This document shows positions 8,325-15,481 of a stretch of DNA of 25,577 nt, piece by piece (position 1 is the stretch's first letter; each line of letters starts with the position of its first letter). The DNA lies in contig DIMG01000014.1 of NCBI GenBank assembly GCA_002425415.1, forward strand, positions 1-25,577, read 5' to 3'. A program made the translations under genes and the position numbers. Under the pieces are notes generated by a model that saw only the letters and a list, made by a program, of their open reading frames with translations, was not told where the DNA came from and did not search any database. Source of the DNA: Micavibrio sp. UBA5572 (GTDB lineage Bacteria > Pseudomonadota > Alphaproteobacteria > Micavibrionales > Micavibrionaceae).

Positions 8325-8723
8325 ATGTCAATGAGTGATCCATTAGGAGATATGCTGACCCGCATTCGTAACGGTCAAAGAGCAGGTTTGAAGCAAGTGG
8401 CTTGCCCTGCTTCTAAAATGCGTGGTTCTGTTTTGGCTGTTCTGCAAAGCTGCGGATATATCCGTGGCTTTTCAGAAGGTGCGGATGCACAAGGGCACAA
8501 GCAGTTTATGGTTGATTTGAAATATGACGAAGGCAATCCGGTTATCCGTGAGTTGCACCGTGTATCAAAACCTGGTCGTCGGGTTTACTCGTCAGCTCAG
8601 GAAATTCCACGTTACTATAACGGTTTGGGCGTTACGATTATTTCGACCGCACGTGGTGTTATGGCAGATCAGCAGGCTCGTGACGAGAATGTTGGTGGCG
8701 AAGTTTTGTGTCAGGTTTTCTAG
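8325..8723 (+). CDS. rpsH: 30S ribosomal protein S8
   Basis: S8 binds the central domain of 16S rRNA and in E. coli represses spc translation at the rplE region. The 132-residue product has the family start MSDPLGDMLTRIRNGQ and the C-terminal GLGVTIISTARGVMAD, and ends GGEVLCQVF. Two ATGs lie two codons apart (8325 and 8331); the AAGGAG at 8309-8314 is better spaced for the first, which is used here. The downstream gap to rplF is 46 nt and unusually T-rich. Confidence 0.97.
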   Translation: MSMSDPLGDMLTRIRNGQRAGLKQVACPASKMRGSVLAVLQSCGYIRGFSEGADAQGHKQFMVDLKYDEGNPVIRELHRVSKPGRRVYSSAQEIPRYYNGLGVTIISTARGVMADQQARDENVGGEVLCQVF

Positions 8724-8727
8724 CACA

Positions 8728-8745
8728 GAATTTTTTGAATTTTTT
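8728..8745 (+). repeat. Tandem 9-nt T-rich duplication before rplF
   Basis: Two exact back-to-back copies of GAATTTTTT occupy 8728-8736 and 8737-8745, directly after the rpsH stop. TATAAATT follows. It is probably a slippage duplication. In the mRNA it gives a U-rich unstructured stretch upstream of the rplF ribosome binding site. Confidence 0.6.
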
Positions 8746-8769
8746 ATAAATTGGAACGAGGAAGATAAA

Positions 8770-9303
8770 ATGTCTCGCGTTGGAAAAAATCCGGTTACAG
8801 TACCATCTGGTGTAACCATTGACCTGAAGGATCAGGACATCAAAGTTAAAGGCCCGAAAGGCGAGTTGACTTTGGCAGTTCATCCCAAAGTGTCTGTGAA
8901 ATTTGAGAATGGCGCAATTACAGTTGCTCCAAATGCAAAGGACATGGAGAGCCGTGCTTTGTGGGCAACAATGCAACGTCGTATTTCCAATATGGTTCAA
9001 GGTGTGACCGAGGGCTACACTAAGGATTTGGAAATCGAAGGTGTTGGGTACCGTTGTAATTTGCAAGGCAGTGAATTGGTTTTGCAGCTTGGCTTCAGCC
9101 ATGACATTCGTTACCCTATTCCACAAGACATAACGATTGTTGTTGAAAAACAAACCCAGATCAAAGTTTCTGGGATTGATAAGGCAAAAGTTGGTCAGAT
9201 TGCTTCGGAGATACGCGGATACAGACCTCCTGAGCCGTATAAAGGAAAAGGTGTTCGTTATGCAGGGGAGTATATCTTGCGTAAAGAAGGTAAGAAAAAA
9301 TAA
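8770..9303 (+). CDS. rplF: 50S ribosomal protein L6
   Basis: L6 lies near the sarcin-ricin loop and the factor-binding site. The 177-residue product has the family start MSRVGKNPVTVPSGV and two related alpha/beta domains. The second contains EGVGYRCNLQG, LGFSHDI and KVGQIASEIRGYRPPEPYKGKG. The reading frame is open further upstream to 8524, but that part overlaps rpsH, has no L6 similarity, and the GAGGAAG ribosome binding site at 8758-8764 fixes the start at 8770. Confidence 0.97.
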   Translation: MSRVGKNPVTVPSGVTIDLKDQDIKVKGPKGELTLAVHPKVSVKFENGAITVAPNAKDMESRALWATMQRRISNMVQGVTEGYTKDLEIEGVGYRCNLQGSELVLQLGFSHDIRYPIPQDITIVVEKQTQIKVSGIDKAKVGQIASEIRGYRPPEPYKGKGVRYAGEYILRKEGKKK

Positions 9304-9341
9304 TTAGAATCATTTTAGTAGGTTAAGAAGGACGAAAAATC

Positions 9342-9698
9342 ATGCGTCAACCAGAAACAAATGCACAACGTCGTGCCCGTCGCGTCCGCGCTAAATTGCA
9401 GCGGATCAACAAGACGGAAACCCCACGATTGTCAGTACACCGTACCAACAACCAGATCTATGTGCAGATCATTGATGATGTCAAAGGGATAACTTTGGCA
9501 GCAGCTTCAACTCTTGAGGGTGACTTGCGTAAGACTGGCGGAAATGTGGCCGCTGCGACAAAAGTCGGTGCATTGATTGCCGAGCGGGCGAAGTCTGCAA
9601 AAGTAAGTAAGGTTATGTTCGACCGCGGAAGCTTCCGCTACCATGGCCGCGTCAAGGCTTTGGCAGAAGCTGCTCGTGCAGGCGGATTAGAATTCTAA
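9342..9698 (+). CDS. rplR: 50S ribosomal protein L18
   Basis: L18 binds 5S rRNA together with L5 in the central protuberance. The 118-residue product has the Arg-rich N terminus (RRARRVRAKLQRI) and TPRLSVHRTNNQIYVQIID. The C-terminal FDRGSFRYHGRVKALAEAAREGGLEF-type motif is present, reading AARAGGLEF here. Length is as expected. GAAGGACG upstream supplies the ribosome binding site, and rpsE starts 21 nt after its stop. Confidence 0.97.
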   Translation: MRQPETNAQRRARRVRAKLQRINKTETPRLSVHRTNNQIYVQIIDDVKGITLAAASTLEGDLRKTGGNVAAATKVGALIAERAKSAKVSKVMFDRGSFRYHGRVKALAEAARAGGLEF

Positions 9699-9719
9699 GG
9701 AAGGAATGGTGAACTAAAG

Positions 9720-10310
9720 ATGGCTCGTCCTGATCGTAAACGCGAAGAGCGCGAAGAAGTAGAAATGAACGAACGCCTGGTTGCCGTCAACCGCGTCGCT
9801 AAAGTTGTGAAAGGTGGTCGTCGTTTCGGCTTTGCAGCTTTGGTTGTTGTTGGTGATGGTCGTGGTCGTGTTGGTCACGGTCATGCCAAGGCGCGTGAGG
9901 TGCCTGATGCAATTCGCAAGGCAACTGAACAAGCAAAACGGAACATGATTCGTGTGGCTCTTCGTGAGGGTCGTACAATTCACCATGATATCGTTGGCCG
10001 TTATGGCGCAGGTCACGTTCACTTGCGGACAGCCCCTGCTGGTACCGGAATTATTGCTGGTGGCCCGCTCCGTGCGATTTTCGAAGCAATCGGAATTCAG
10101 GATGTTGTGGCTAAGGCAATTGGAACCAACAACCCATACAATATGGTGAATGCCACTTTTGCAGCATTCAAATTGATGGAAAGCCCGCGGACTGTTGCAG
10201 CGCGTCGTGGCAAGAAAGTCAGTGAGATCGTTGCAAACCGCGATGTTCGCATGAAAGAAGCAAAAGTAGAAGACGCATCCGAAAATGATGCCGACGCTGC
10301 TGCAGAATAA
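9720..10310 (+). CDS. rpsE: 30S ribosomal protein S5 with acidic tail
   Basis: S5 contributes to decoding fidelity and the mRNA entry channel. The 196-residue product has the double-stranded RNA-binding-type N-terminal domain (NRVAKVVKGGRRFGFAAL) and the C-terminal GTGIIAGGPLRAIFEAIGI and NPYNMVNATFAAF. E. coli S5 has 167 residues. The extra residues are mostly a C-terminal Ala/Asp/Glu-rich stretch after about residue 178, ending NDADAAAE. AAGGAAGG upstream is the ribosome binding site. Confidence 0.97.
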   Translation: MARPDRKREEREEVEMNERLVAVNRVAKVVKGGRRFGFAALVVVGDGRGRVGHGHAKAREVPDAIRKATEQAKRNMIRVALREGRTIHHDIVGRYGAGHVHLRTAPAGTGIIAGGPLRAIFEAIGIQDVVAKAIGTNNPYNMVNATFAAFKLMESPRTVAARRGKKVSEIVANRDVRMKEAKVEDASENDADAAAE

Positions 10311-10329
10311 TTAGAGGGGATGCTCTGAA

Positions 10330-10542
10330 ATGGCACAAGCTAAAACAAAAAAAGCAGACGCTTCAAAGAAAATGCTTACGGTCAAACAAATCGGGAGTCC
10401 GATTGGTCGTCAAGAAGATCAAGAACAGACCCTTGTTGGTTTGGGACTGAATAAAATGCACCGTACCAAACAGCTTGAAGATACTCCTGCTGTCCGTGGT
10501 ATGATCTACAAAGTACGTCACCTTGTAGAAGTTGCCGAATAA
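10330..10542 (+). CDS. rpmD: 50S ribosomal protein L30 with N-terminal extension
   Basis: L30 is a small alpha/beta 23S rRNA-binding protein. The 70-residue product has the family core KQIGSPIGR, LVGLGLNKMHRTKQLEDTPA and VRGMIYKVRHLVEV. E. coli L30 has 59 residues. The extra residues are an N-terminal Lys/Ala-rich segment, MAQAKTKKADASKK, which resembles the tags on L23 and L29 in this cluster. GAGGGG at 10314-10319 is the ribosome binding site. It has the usual position between rpsE and rplO. Confidence 0.96.
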   Translation: MAQAKTKKADASKKMLTVKQIGSPIGRQEDQEQTLVGLGLNKMHRTKQLEDTPAVRGMIYKVRHLVEVAE

Positions 10543-10569
10543 ACGGTATAGATTTAAGAGGATAGTAAA

Positions 10570-11076
10570 ATGAAACTCAATGAACTCCAGCCTAAAGAAG
10601 GCGCCGTAAAAAAGAGAATGCGTGTTGGACGAGGAATCGGCTCTGGCAAGGGTAAAACTTGTGGCCGTGGACAAAAAGGTCAAAAATCTCGTGGCGGTGT
10701 TGCAATCAATGGTTTTGAGGGAGGGCAAATGCCTCTTTACCGTCGCTTGCCAAAAATTGGTTTTACCAATATTTTTGCAAAAGAATACGCCACTGTTTCT
10801 TTGGCTCATTTGCAAACTGCGATCGATGATGGTCGTATCAATGCAAAAGAAGACATTACATGTAAAATTCTTCAGGCTGCAGGCATCGCTTCAAAAGCAA
10901 AAGACGGTGTTCGTTTGCTCGGAAATGGTGAATTGAAAGCCAAGGTAACCTTGAAAATTGCTGGAGCAACAGCGTCTTCAAAAGCGGCCGTTGAAAAAGC
11001 GGGGGGGTCTGTTGAGATCATCGAGCCTGTTGTAAAACCAGTCGTTCGTAAAAAACCGATCCCTGGTCAGAAATAA
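10570..11076 (+). CDS. rplO: 50S ribosomal protein L15
   Basis: L15 is a late-assembly large-subunit protein that stabilises 23S rRNA folds. The 168-residue product has the Gly/Arg/Lys-rich N-terminal part (GRGIGSGKGKTCGRGQKGQ followed by KSRGG), the FEGGQMPLYRRLPKIGF motif and a C-terminal globular domain. A run of seven G at 11002-11008 lies in the coding sequence but the frame stays open. It is the last gene before a strong terminator, so it probably ends the long ribosomal transcript. AGAGGATAG precedes the ATG. Confidence 0.97.
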   Translation: MKLNELQPKEGAVKKRMRVGRGIGSGKGKTCGRGQKGQKSRGGVAINGFEGGQMPLYRRLPKIGFTNIFAKEYATVSLAHLQTAIDDGRINAKEDITCKILQAAGIASKAKDGVRLLGNGELKAKVTLKIAGATASSKAAVEKAGGSVEIIEPVVKPVVRKKPIPGQK

Positions 11077-11101
11077 TCAGGTTCTGGGATATGACGAATT
11101 C

Positions 11102-11130
11102 AAAGAGGCCTTTAGGGCCTCTTTTTATTT
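11102..11130 (+). terminator. Intrinsic terminator after rplO
   Basis: A 9-bp perfect stem (AAAGAGGCC/GGCCTCTTT) encloses a 5-nt loop (TTTAG) and runs into TTATTTG. It lies 25 nt after the rplO stop and 123 nt before secY, so at least part of transcription should end here and separate spc from secY-adk. Confidence 0.85.
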
Positions 11131-11249
11131 GTTTATTGACGACGCTTAGATTTAAGTGAATCTGGTAGAAGAAAAAGTAGTATCTCCACTAGACATTCCG
11201 CCCTCCATTGGTTAAATATCTTGGATAGTTTATAACAAGGATAATAAGA
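11131..11249 (+). promoter_or_regulatory. secY upstream region, candidate promoters
   Basis: This 119-nt gap follows the terminator and should hold a promoter for secY-adk. TTGGTT (11208-11213) and TATAAC (11231-11236) have an ideal 17-nt spacing, but transcription would begin about 7 nt before the ATG, downstream of the AAGGA ribosome binding site (11237-11241). That would make the message nearly leaderless. A TTGACG at 11136-11141 has only a poor -10 partner. No choice can be made by eye. Confidence 0.35.
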
Positions 11250-12599
11250 ATGGTTTCAGCGGTTGAACAACTCTCGAGAAACGCTAATTGGGGCGCGTTT
11301 GCAAAAGCAACAGAACTTAAAAAGAGAATTTGGTTTGTAATTCTGGCCCTATTGGTTTTTCGCCTTGGAACCTACATTCCTATTCCGGGTATCGACCCCC
11401 ATGTATGGGAAGGTATTTTTAAGCAAAAAAGTGGTGGTTTGTTGGACATGTTCAACATGTTCTCGGGTGGGTCACTGTCGAGGATGACAATTTTTGCTCT
11501 CTCGATCATGCCTTATATTTCTGCATCGATTATTCTTCAACTGGCAACGGCGTTATCGCCGAAACTCGAAGCCTTGAAAAAGGAAGGGGAATCGGGTCGC
11601 CAGAAAATCAATCAGTACACACGATACCTTACAGTTTTTCTGGCGGGCATCCAATCTTATGGCTTGGCAGTTGGTCTTGAAAATATTCAAGGAACACAAG
11701 GGTCTGCTGTGCTGGATCCTGGAATGTTTTTCCGTGCCTCCACCGTGGTTACGGTTGTGGGTGGAACGATGTTTCTGATGTGGCTAGGCGAGCAAATTAC
11801 ATCTCGTGGAATAGGTAATGGAACATCCCTGATTATTTTCGCAGGGATTGTCGCGGGACTTCCGCAAGCGTTGTTCCAGACGTTGACTTTGGGACAGCAG
11901 GGGCAAATTTCCTTTATCGGTATTCTTCTGATTGCAGCAATGGTTGTTGGTACGGTTGTGTTCATTGTATTCATGGAGCGCGCACAGCGCCGGATTTTGG
12001 TACAATATCCTAAACGTCAAGTGGGGGCGCAGCAAATGACGCAAGCCTCACAAAATCACTTGCCGCTGAAACTGAATATGTCGGGTGTTATTCCGCCAAT
12101 TTTTGCATCATCATTACTGTTCCTGCCCATGACCATTGTTGGTTTTTCGGGTGTTGATGCGGGCGATAGCTTTTTGACCGATTTGTCGCGTTACATGACA
12201 ACCGGCCATCCGGTTCATATGATTGCTTACGCATCCTTGATTGCCTTTTTTGCATTTTTTTACACGGCGGTTGTTTTTAATCCTGAAGAAAATGCAGAAA
12301 TGCTGCGCAAACATGGTGGCTTTATTCCAGGTATTCGTCCGGGCAAGCACACGGCAGATTTTCTGGATCATGTCTTGACGCGCATAACAGTTTTGGGCGC
12401 TTTGTATTTGTGCTTCATCTGTTTGATGCCTGAATTTCTGATTGCGGAATATAGCTTGCCATTTTATTTCGGGGGAACGTCTTTGCTGATTGTTGTTTCG
12501 GTGACCATGGATACAGTGGCTCAAATTAATTCGCATATGTTGGCGCACCAATATGAAGGTCTGGTTAAAAGGACCCGTTTGACCAAAGGGAGAAAATAG
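11250..12599 (+). CDS. secY: Protein translocase subunit SecY
   Basis: SecY is the pore-forming inner-membrane subunit of the SecYEG translocon. The 449-residue product has about ten hydrophobic segments. Family motifs include RLGTYIPIPGID in the first periplasmic loop (plug region follows), FSGGSLSRMTIFALSIMPYI, GIGNGTSLIIFAGI, and the cytoplasmic loop ERAQRRILVQYPKRQ. The last part, NPEENAEMLRKHGGFIPGIRPG, is also typical. The start is supported by AAGGA at 11237-11241. It is followed after 3 nt by adk, a conserved pairing. Confidence 0.98.
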   Translation: MVSAVEQLSRNANWGAFAKATELKKRIWFVILALLVFRLGTYIPIPGIDPHVWEGIFKQKSGGLLDMFNMFSGGSLSRMTIFALSIMPYISASIILQLATALSPKLEALKKEGESGRQKINQYTRYLTVFLAGIQSYGLAVGLENIQGTQGSAVLDPGMFFRASTVVTVVGGTMFLMWLGEQITSRGIGNGTSLIIFAGIVAGLPQALFQTLTLGQQGQISFIGILLIAAMVVGTVVFIVFMERAQRRILVQYPKRQVGAQQMTQASQNHLPLKLNMSGVIPPIFASSLLFLPMTIVGFSGVDAGDSFLTDLSRYMTTGHPVHMIAYASLIAFFAFFYTAVVFNPEENAEMLRKHGGFIPGIRPGKHTADFLDHVLTRITVLGALYLCFICLMPEFLIAEYSLPFYFGGTSLLIVVSVTMDTVAQINSHMLAHQYEGLVKRTRLTKGRK

Positions 12600-12602
12600 A
12601 TC

Positions 12603-13187
12603 GTGAATATCATTCTGATGGGGCCTCCGGGGGCTGGTAAAGGGACTCAAGCCAAATTACTCGAACAAACGCGCGGTTTGAAACAACTTTCGACGGGGGA
12701 CATGCTGCGCGCAGAGATCGCGGCGCAATCGCCTCTCGGGCAGAAAGTTAAGGCCATTATGGATTCGGGTGCTCTTGTATCGGATGAAATCATGATTGAA
12801 ATGATCTCTGCGCGTATTGACCAGCCGGATTGCGCCAAAGGATTTATTCTGGACGGCTTTCCAAGAACGGTAATTCAGGCGCAAGCTCTGGATGTGATGC
12901 TGCACCAGAAAGGCAAAGATTTAAACGCGGTGATCCAACTATCTGTCGATGAAAATGCGCTTCTGGCGAGAATTGAAAAACGTGTGGCTGAAGGCGGTAC
13001 TATTCGTGCAGATGATAACGCCGAAACCCTAAAAAAACGTCTGGAAGCCTATCGTGCCCAGACGGCTCCGATTTTGCCATATTATGAAGGAAAAGGAATG
13101 CTCCAGACCGTGGATGGCATGGCGGGTATTGATGCTGTAACGGCCAAAATTTCAGGCATTCTGGATGGTGAGGAAGCGGCAGCTTAA
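12603..13187 (+). CDS. adk: Adenylate kinase, short form
   Basis: Adenylate kinase interconverts ATP plus AMP and two ADP in the cytoplasm. The 194-residue product has the P-loop GPPGAGKGT at 7-15, the AMP-binding LSTGDMLRA and the FILDGFPRT motif near residue 80. Family knowledge puts the long-LID form near 214 residues. Here the LID is the short kind (RVAEGGTIRADDN), with no zinc-type cysteines. The start is GTG at 12603, 3 nt after the secY stop, with AAGGGAG inside the end of secY as the ribosome binding site. Confidence 0.97.
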   Translation: MNIILMGPPGAGKGTQAKLLEQTRGLKQLSTGDMLRAEIAAQSPLGQKVKAIMDSGALVSDEIMIEMISARIDQPDCAKGFILDGFPRTVIQAQALDVMLHQKGKDLNAVIQLSVDENALLARIEKRVAEGGTIRADDNAETLKKRLEAYRAQTAPILPYYEGKGMLQTVDGMAGIDAVTAKISGILDGEEAAA

Positions 13188-13208
13188 GGCCGTAGAAAGA
13201 TTCTCGAC

Positions 13209-13217
13209 TTATCCACA
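13209..13217 (+). promoter_or_regulatory. Perfect DnaA-box sequence
   Basis: TTATCCACA matches the strongest DnaA-box consensus exactly. It lies 19 nt upstream of the -35 element of the rpsM promoter and 22 nt after the adk stop. It is a single box, so an origin is excluded; regulation by DnaA or chance are both open. Confidence 0.4.
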
Positions 13218-13235
13218 GAATTTTCAAGAAAATAG

Positions 13236-13263
13236 TTGACTCATGAGTGTAAATGCTTAGTAT
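13236..13263 (+). promoter_or_regulatory. Promoter of the rpsM operon
   Basis: TTGACT at 13236-13241 and TAGTAT at 13258-13263 are separated by 16 nt and match the sigma70 consensus well (five of six at both elements). Transcription would start near 13270, giving a leader of about 139 nt before rpsM. No terminator is visible between adk and this promoter, so read-through from secY is possible too. Confidence 0.7.
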
Positions 13264-13408
13264 GCGCTCATTCCGGCATGCAAAACACATGTTTCGGCAG
13301 GTTTTTTACTTGTCCGGTATTGGTATACGACCCGGCGTTTCTAGTTGAAAAACAAAGAAATTTTACGGATCGGATTGAAATCAAACGAAAGCAAACAAGG
13401 AGTCGTGT

Positions 13409-13789
13409 ATGGCCCGTATTTCCGGTGTCAATATTCCTGACAACAAACGCGTAATCATTTCCCTGACATATGTTCATGGAATTGGTCGCTTCATCGCCGA
13501 AGGAATCTGCCGCGAAGTCGGTATTGATTTTTCCCGTCGCATGAAGGATTTAACCGAGGACGAGCTAAGCCTGATCCGCAAAGCGATTGAGAGTGGAAAA
13601 TTCTTGATCGAGGGCGATCTGCGCCGTGAAGTTTCTCTCAACATCAAGCGCCTGATGGATATGCAGTGCTACCGTGGCCTCCGCCATCGTCGTGGTCTGC
13701 CGGTTCGAGGTCAGCGTACACGCACAAACGCACGAACCCGTAAGGGACCTGCGAAGCCTGTAGCTGGTAAGAAAATCGCCAAGAAATAA
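13409..13789 (+). CDS. rpsM: 30S ribosomal protein S13
   Basis: S13 lies in the head of the small subunit and bridges to the 50S subunit. The 126-residue product begins MARISGVNIPDNKRVIISLTY, has the helix-hairpin-helix region IEGDLRREVSLNIKRLMDMQ, and the basic C terminus RGLPVRGQRTRTNARTRKG. The AAGGAG ribosome binding site at 13397-13402 fixes the start. It begins the alpha operon, without the rpmJ gene that precedes it in E. coli. Confidence 0.98.
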   Translation: MARISGVNIPDNKRVIISLTYVHGIGRFIAEGICREVGIDFSRRMKDLTEDELSLIRKAIESGKFLIEGDLRREVSLNIKRLMDMQCYRGLRHRRGLPVRGQRTRTNARTRKGPAKPVAGKKIAKK

Positions 13790-13820
13790 TCAGTGCTAGC
13801 AAGATAGAAGGAAATAAATC

Positions 13821-14222
13821 ATGGCAGCAAAAGATAAAGCAAAAGGCGGCGCTCGTAAAAAAATCGTCCGCAAAAATATTGCAGTGGGAGTGGCTCACAT
13901 CAATGCATCTTTTAACAATATTTTTATCAACTTGACTGACCCGATGGGCAATACCATCGCGTGGTCTTCGGCTGGTATCGTAGGCTTCAAAGGGTCACGT
14001 AAATCGACCCCTTTTGCTGCCCAGATGACGGCAGAAGACGCAGGTCGCAAAGCACAGGAACACGGTCTTCGTGAAGTTGATGTTTTGATTAAGGGGCCTG
14101 GGGCTGGTCGTGAATCGGCTCTTCGCGCCTTGCAATCGATTGGGTACACCATCCGCTCGATCAAAGATACGACACCTGTTCCACATAATGGTTGCCGTCC
14201 ATCAAAACGTCGCCGTATCTAA
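13821..14222 (+). CDS. rpsK: 30S ribosomal protein S11
   Basis: S11 sits on the platform near the mRNA exit. The 133-residue product has the usual basic N terminus (AAKDKAKGGARKK). The family core ASFNNIFINLTDPMGN, WSSAGIVGFKGSRKSTPFAAQ, KGPGAGRESALRAL and the C-terminal TPVPHNGCRPSKRRRI are all present. GAAGGAAA upstream is the ribosome binding site. In E. coli rpsD follows; here rpoA follows directly, as in Alphaproteobacteria. Confidence 0.98.
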   Translation: MAAKDKAKGGARKKIVRKNIAVGVAHINASFNNIFINLTDPMGNTIAWSSAGIVGFKGSRKSTPFAAQMTAEDAGRKAQEHGLREVDVLIKGPGAGRESALRALQSIGYTIRSIKDTTPVPHNGCRPSKRRRI

Positions 14223-14232
14223 ATGATATTTC

Positions 14233-14258
14233 TCCCGGGAAGTTTTTACTCCCCGGGA
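14233..14258 (+). terminator. GC-rich hairpin between rpsK and rpoA
   Basis: A 7-bp stem TCCCGGG/CCCGGGA is continued after one mismatch by AGT/ACT around a TTTT loop. It starts 10 nt after the rpsK stop. A T-run (TGTTTTTG) begins only 6 nt later, so termination may be partial. It could lower rpoA and rplQ expression relative to the upstream ribosomal genes. Confidence 0.5.
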
Positions 14259-14309
14259 TTGACTTGTTTTTGTCGTTAAGACGCTATTGCATGGTGAAAG
14301 GGAAAAAGC

Positions 14310-15335
14310 ATGCTGATTCAGAAAAACTGGCTGGAACTGATTAAACCCAACAAAGTAGAAGTCGAGCACAAAACCGAAGGTCGTAATTACGGCAAGGTTG
14401 TGGTTGAACCTTTGGAACGCGGGTTTGGTTTGACTCTGGGAAACTCTCTACGTCGTGTTTTACTGTCCTCTTTGCAAGGCGCAGCCGTAACAGCTGTTAA
14501 AATTGCAGGTGTGCAGCATGAATTCTCAACGGTTGAAGGCGTTCGTGAAGATGTCACGGACATCGTTTTGAACGTAAAAGCAATTGCTGTGCGGATGCAT
14601 GTCGAAGGGCCAAAAAGAATGCGTCTTGTGGCGGAAGGTCCATGCGAAGTGACATCCGGTATGATCGAAGCTGGTGCCGATATTGAAATCATGAACCCTG
14701 ATCTGGTTATTTGTTCTTTGGATAAAGGTGCAAAACTGGACATGGAAATGACTGTCAATACAGGCAAAGGCTACCGTCCAGCTGCGATGAACCGTCCTGA
14801 AGAAGCCCCAGTGGGTTTGATCCCTGTGGACAGCATTTTCTCTCCGGTTCGCAAAGTATCCTACGAAGTTGAAGATACACGTGTTGGTCAAATCACCGAT
14901 TACGATAAACTGACTTTGACGGTTGAAACTAACGGTGTGATTTCTGCGGATGATGCGGTGGCTTATGCGGCGCGTATTTTGCAAGATCAATTGCAAGTCT
15001 TTATCAATTTTGAAGAACCAAAAGAAGCAAAAGTCACGGAAGAAGAGGAAAGCCTTCCATTCAACCGCAACTTGCTCAAAAAAGTCGAAGAGCTGGAATT
15101 GTCTGTTCGGTCTGCAAACTGCCTGAAAAACGACAATATCGTTTACATTGGTGATTTGGTTCAGAAATCGGAAAGCGAAATGCTGCGGACACCAAACTTC
15201 GGACGCAAATCCTTGAATGAGATCAAAGAAGTTCTGGGCATGATGGGTCTGCATTTGGGTATGCAAGTTGAAGGCTGGCCTCCGGAAAATATCGAAGAAT
15301 TGGCACGCAAAATGGAAGATCCCTTTGCGCACTAG
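14310..15335 (+). CDS. rpoA: RNA polymerase alpha subunit
   Basis: Alpha nucleates RNA polymerase assembly and contacts promoter UP elements and activators. The 341-residue product has the N-terminal dimerisation domain (FGLTLGNSLRRVLLSSLQGAA around 39-59, and the PVGLIPVDSIFSPVRKVSY region). An acidic linker near 235-250 follows. The C-terminal domain holds LSVRSANCLKNDNI, where Arg267 corresponds to the DNA-contacting Arg265 of E. coli, and RTPNFGRKSLNEIKEVL. The start follows GAAAGGGAAA. The 87-nt gap from rpsK carries a hairpin; rplQ follows after an unusually long 170-nt gap. Confidence 0.98.
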   Translation: MLIQKNWLELIKPNKVEVEHKTEGRNYGKVVVEPLERGFGLTLGNSLRRVLLSSLQGAAVTAVKIAGVQHEFSTVEGVREDVTDIVLNVKAIAVRMHVEGPKRMRLVAEGPCEVTSGMIEAGADIEIMNPDLVICSLDKGAKLDMEMTVNTGKGYRPAAMNRPEEAPVGLIPVDSIFSPVRKVSYEVEDTRVGQITDYDKLTLTVETNGVISADDAVAYAARILQDQLQVFINFEEPKEAKVTEEEESLPFNRNLLKKVEELELSVRSANCLKNDNIVYIGDLVQKSESEMLRTPNFGRKSLNEIKEVLGMMGLHLGMQVEGWPPENIEELARKMEDPFAH

Positions 15336-15356
15336 AAATTCTTGAAATGAAGGAGA

Positions 15357-15481
15357 AGAGCCGGAAATCATTTCGGCTCTGATCTGATAAGGGCATCCTG
15401 CCCGCCCCCGAAATAGAACGGTTCTTTGAATTGAGAACAAGTGGTTTTGGGTTTGTAAGATGATCGCTCCGCGTGAGCATC
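15357..15481 (+). promoter_or_regulatory. Structured rplQ leader
   Basis: The 170-nt gap between rpoA and rplQ contains four short hairpins. They are AGAGCCG/CGGCTCT (15357-15380), GGGCA/TGCCC (15391-15403), GTTCT/AGAAC (15421-15438) and GCTC/GAGC extended by GAT/ATC across a bulge (15462-15481). None is followed by a T-run. TTGAGA (15431-15436) and TGTAAG (15454-15459), 17 nt apart, form a possible internal promoter. Whether this region is a regulated leader is inference. Confidence 0.4.

Noticed and set aside
8524..8769. Upstream extension of the rplF frame to a 259-residue protein
   Set aside because: It overlaps rpsH in another frame, has no L6 similarity, and a good ribosome binding site sits before the ATG at 8770.
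11002..11008. Run of seven G in rplO as a frameshift site
   Set aside because: The frame is intact, reaches a normal L15 C terminus, and no slippery heptamer or downstream structure of the known kind is present.
13236..13454. Open frame of 72 codons in the rpsM leader
   Set aside because: Its start coincides with the -35 region of the promoter, and it runs into rpsM in another frame with no protein-like conservation visible.
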